This document shows positions 38,897 to 40,774 of a DNA stretch of 40,774 bases, piece by piece. The stretch is from the NCBI GenBank assembly GCA_004558305.1, contig SFDG01000024.1, forward strand, positions 1 to 40,774, written 5' to 3'. The translations under genes were made by a program, and so were the position numbers. Every line of letters begins with the position of its first letter. Position 1 is the first letter of the stretch. Source of the DNA: Phocaeicola plebeius. Lineage in GTDB: Bacteria; Bacteroidota; Bacteroidia; Bacteroidales; Bacteroidaceae. Below the pieces are notes generated by a model. That model searched no databases. It was not told the origin of the DNA and saw only the letters and a program-made list of their open reading frames with translations.

Positions 38897-40280
38897 AGGC
38901 CTTTCGCTTTTCAAAGTTTTCCTGCCCATTGACCAATGCCTCATAGAGCAGGGAGGCCAGCTGCCGGCCGCCCCGGAAGTTGATATGGGTGTAGTCGTGA
39001 TTGGCCAGCGGCGGGTCTGCCTCCACCAGCCGGGCCATGCTCCCCTCGCCGCCCATCGCCTGGAAGAGGTTCCAGAAAGCCACATGCTGCCTGACGGCCA
39101 ATGCCTGCTGGTAGCGCAGCAGCGGACGAATGCCCGACTGGGTACGCAGCTCGCCCGTCTCGGGGTCTTTCACATCGCGGTCGCCAACGCCGACCACCAA
39201 CAGGGAAGCCTGCGGAAAGAAACGGCGGAACCGCTCCACCACCTTTTCCAGCCGGTCGGTGTAGTAGGAATAGTTGGTCACCCCCTCCGAGGCTATGTTC
39301 AGCCCGTAGTGCAGCACCACCAGGTCGTAGGTCCGCAGGCGGTTGTAGGCACGGAGCATCTCGTCCGGGATATGCTCCAGCTGCGTGCCCATGCCGCCGC
39401 GGGTACTGAAGTTGTCCAGCGCGATGCCCTCCGTGTCGTCCATCGTGACCCCGAAGAAGCGGGCCGTCGAGTCGCAGCGTTCCACCTTCCATTGCACCTT
39501 GCCGATACGGCCCTCCACCCGGGCCGCCTGCAGCAGGCTGTCGCCGGCAAAGGCCTGGCTATAAGCCGTGCGCCCGTTCACCGTGGCCGTCAGCCACAAG
39601 GAGTCGGTCGTCAGGAAATACACCGACGACATCCTGCACGTATCCAGCCGCGAAGCGTACTTCCGCTGTCCCTCCAGGGTGACTTCCGCCCCCGGACGCG
39701 GCAGGAAGTAATGGCCCGAAATGTCTTGCCAGGAACGGCGGAACCCGACGGAGTCGGTCACGGAGTGGCTCTCCCATCCGCTGAAGGAATGGCGCACCGT
39801 GGGACGGAACCCGGGGAAATTCGTGGTAACGGGCACATAGCCCACCCCGCATCCTCCGTACTGCTCCTGCAGGAGGGCACGCAGGTCGGCCGTGAAGATG
39901 TCTGCCTCGACGAAGGAATCCCCGAAATAGGCGATGCGGACCGGACGGCCCAGGCTGTGGCGCTGGAGGACGGCCTCATAAAACCGGCGCATACCCCCTT
40001 CGCCCGCCGAGTCGGGATATTCCTCGATACAGGTCACGCCTGCCCTGCAGGTGTCCGCAAAGTCCGGACGGGGCGGGGGCGGAGGAAGCGGCACGGCCAC
40101 CGTGTCGGTATCGGCAGGGACCGCCGCCGTGCGCACCGGGTCGGGACGGACATCGGCCAGCACGTCAACCCTCCGCAAGGGCTTTCCGCCCAGACGGAGG
40201 GTAGGCAGCCGGTGGAGGGACAACAGTCCGCCAACCACCAGCAAGGTCAGCCAGAAGGTATGCGACAGCCGGTTCTGCAT
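38880..40280 (-). CDS. SGNH/GDSL hydrolase-like protein 2
   Basis: This 466-residue protein has one N-terminal membrane segment (about 9-25), a proline-rich linker (PPPPPPR at 66-72) and a periplasmic SGNH domain: RIAYFGDSFVEAD with Ser122, a long inserted beta-rich region (about 150-280, GYVPVTTNFPGFRPTV onward), VVLHYGLNIAS for the Asn block, and a NHDYTHINFRGG block with the Asp/His pair. The insertion resembles the carbohydrate-binding side of AlgX-like enzymes, but this is inference. The ATG at 40280 shares one base with the stop of the LpxA-like gene (TGATG). With SGNH 1 and MBOAT it forms a likely surface O-acylation complex. Confidence 0.88.
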   Translation of the reverse strand: MQNRLSHTFWLTLLVVGGLLSLHRLPTLRLGGKPLRRVDVLADVRPDPVRTAAVPADTDTVAVPLPPPPPRPDFADTCRAGVTCIEEYPDSAGEGGMRRFYEAVLQRHSLGRPVRIAYFGDSFVEADIFTADLRALLQEQYGGCGVGYVPVTTNFPGFRPTVRHSFSGWESHSVTDSVGFRRSWQDISGHYFLPRPGAEVTLEGQRKYASRLDTCRMSSVYFLTTDSLWLTATVNGRTAYSQAFAGDSLLQAARVEGRIGKVQWKVERCDSTARFFGVTMDDTEGIALDNFSTRGGMGTQLEHIPDEMLRAYNRLRTYDLVVLHYGLNIASEGVTNYSYYTDRLEKVVERFRRFFPQASLLVVGVGDRDVKDPETGELRTQSGIRPLLRYQQALAVRQHVAFWNLFQAMGGEGSMARLVEADPPLANHDYTHINFRGGRQLASLLYEALVNGQENFEKRKAYEALP

Positions 40281-40774
40281 CAATGGATGATTCCCAGCCG
40301 GGAGGTTTCGACAAACCGCAGGATGTTCTCGATTTCAGGACTGCCCGGCACCTGCTCGCGAATGCGGATCAGGGCATCGTGCTGAGAGGTGTTCGCCTTA
40401 TAGAGGATGCGGTAGGCCTGCGCAATGTGCTTCACGAGGGTTTCGGAGAAATGCGAACGCTGCAGCACGTGGGTGTTGATGCTGTAGAACTCAATGGGGT
40501 CGTGGGCCGCCACGATGTAGGGAGGGATGTCCTTGGTGAAGCGGCAGCCGCCCTGTACCACCGAGTACGTGCCCAGCCGGGTGCCGCCCTGCATCAGCAC
40601 GTTCGAGGTCAGGATGGCGCAGTCGTCGATCTGGCAGTTGCCCGACACCTGCGAGCCGTTGCCGATGATGCACTGGTTGCCTATCTTCACGTCGTGCGAC
40701 AGGCGGGCTCCCGTCATGATGAAGTTGCCGTTGCCCACCACCGTAGCGTCGCCGCTGTGCGTGGCACGGATCAG
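40280..40774 (-). CDS. LpxA-like acyltransferase, N terminus cut by window edge
   Basis: At least 164 residues are visible; the frame is open to base 774 past 40000, so the start lies outside. The first part is left-handed beta-helix hexapeptide sequence (VGNGNFIM, IGNQCIIGNGSQV). The C-terminal helices SETLVKHIAQAYRILYK and SPEIENILRFVETS match the LpxA C-terminal domain. GCRFTKDIPPYIVAAHDP is the conserved LpxA QGG-to-PP turn. The catalytic His (E. coli H125) is kept in ARLSHDVKIG, but the position of H122 is Arg. It may be a paralogue of UDP-GlcNAc acyltransferase serving the adjacent SGNH/MBOAT module. It is the most upstream visible gene in the cluster. Confidence 0.82.
   Translation of the reverse strand: MIRATHSGDATVVGNGNFIMTGARLSHDVKIGNQCIIGNGSQVSGNCQIDDCAILTSNVLMQGGTRLGTYSVVQGGCRFTKDIPPYIVAAHDPIEFYSINTHVLQRSHFSETLVKHIAQAYRILYKANTSQHDALIRIREQVPGSPEIENILRFVETSRLGIIH

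Noticed and set aside
38589..40385. 598-codon plus-strand frame opposite the SGNH genes
   Set aside because: Antisense shadow of high-GC coding DNA; Arg/Gly/Pro-rich, no domain, whereas both SGNH frames have intact catalytic blocks.

Overview
The window looks like a chromosomal segment of a gut-type Bacteroidales bacterium (Bacteroides, Phocaeicola or a close relative). The evidence is a lipoprotein GldB homologue, an adjacent MutA/MutB methylmalonyl-CoA mutase pair with MeaB, secreted GH2, GH28, GH29 and GH43 glycosidases, an AspT/YidE-type antiporter, BlaI/M56 regulators, and promoters matching the Bacteroidetes pattern TTTG-N17..23-TAnnTTTG. No rRNA, tRNA, CRISPR array, integrase or intact insertion sequence was recognised.

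Layout. (1) 1-1340: a gene-free left edge with a REPIN-like pair of hairpins, then a HEPN/MNT toxin-antitoxin-like pair. (2) 1394-3998, minus strand: housekeeping operon fabI - gldB - rsmI-like. (3) 4431-9106, plus strand: a small carbohydrate cluster, GH28 lipoprotein - DUF4861 protein - GH43 enzyme, probably for pectin-type glycans; no SusC/SusD pair is present. (4) 9243-10223, minus strand: a ROK sugar kinase. (5) 10361-16093, plus strand: a complete tripartite MacAB-TolC-like exporter with one ATPase, two different permeases, an adaptor and an outer membrane channel. (6) 16094-17524: about 1.4 kb without a credible gene but full of repeats. It holds a GGTCGC array, a 222-bp element with 33-bp perfect inverted ends around a 47-bp perfect AT palindrome, a GTAGGGGC palindromic element and its deletion derivative, and alternating CACAAAG/CACAGAG-type repeats. 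(7) 17525-19711, minus strand: DUF1573 protein - MeaB. (8) 19886-21665, plus strand: SPFH protein - ribbon-helix-helix protein - DUF1648 membrane protein. (9) 21680-25251, minus strand: BlaI-type repressor - M56 metallopeptidase carrying two tandem TonB-C domains - TPR protein. (10) 25328-27406: GH29 alpha-L-fucosidase. (11) 27522-32034, minus strand: mutA - GxxExxY nuclease-fold gene - mutB. (12) 32223-33908, plus strand: AspT/YidE-like antiporter ending in a strong terminator. (13) 33973-36381: GH2 enzyme. (14) 36484-40774, minus strand: a translationally coupled cluster of LpxA-like acyltransferase (cut by the window edge) - SGNH hydrolase - SGNH hydrolase - MBOAT acyltransferase, probably a cell-surface O-acylation module.

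How genes work together. MutA and MutB form the mutase heterodimer and MeaB is its GTPase chaperone, supporting succinyl-CoA to methylmalonyl-CoA conversion for propionate formation. The ABC block should assemble as one envelope-spanning pump. BlaI and the M56 protein form a proteolysis-relieved repressor circuit with a candidate operator in front of blaI. The most unusual points are the low-GC PD-(D/E)XK-fold gene placed inside the mutase operon with a 4-base overlap onto mutB, the doubled TonB-C M56 sensor, the LpxA-like/SGNH/SGNH/MBOAT cluster, and the repeat island, whose repeat words recur near the GxxExxY start and beside the fucosidase gene.
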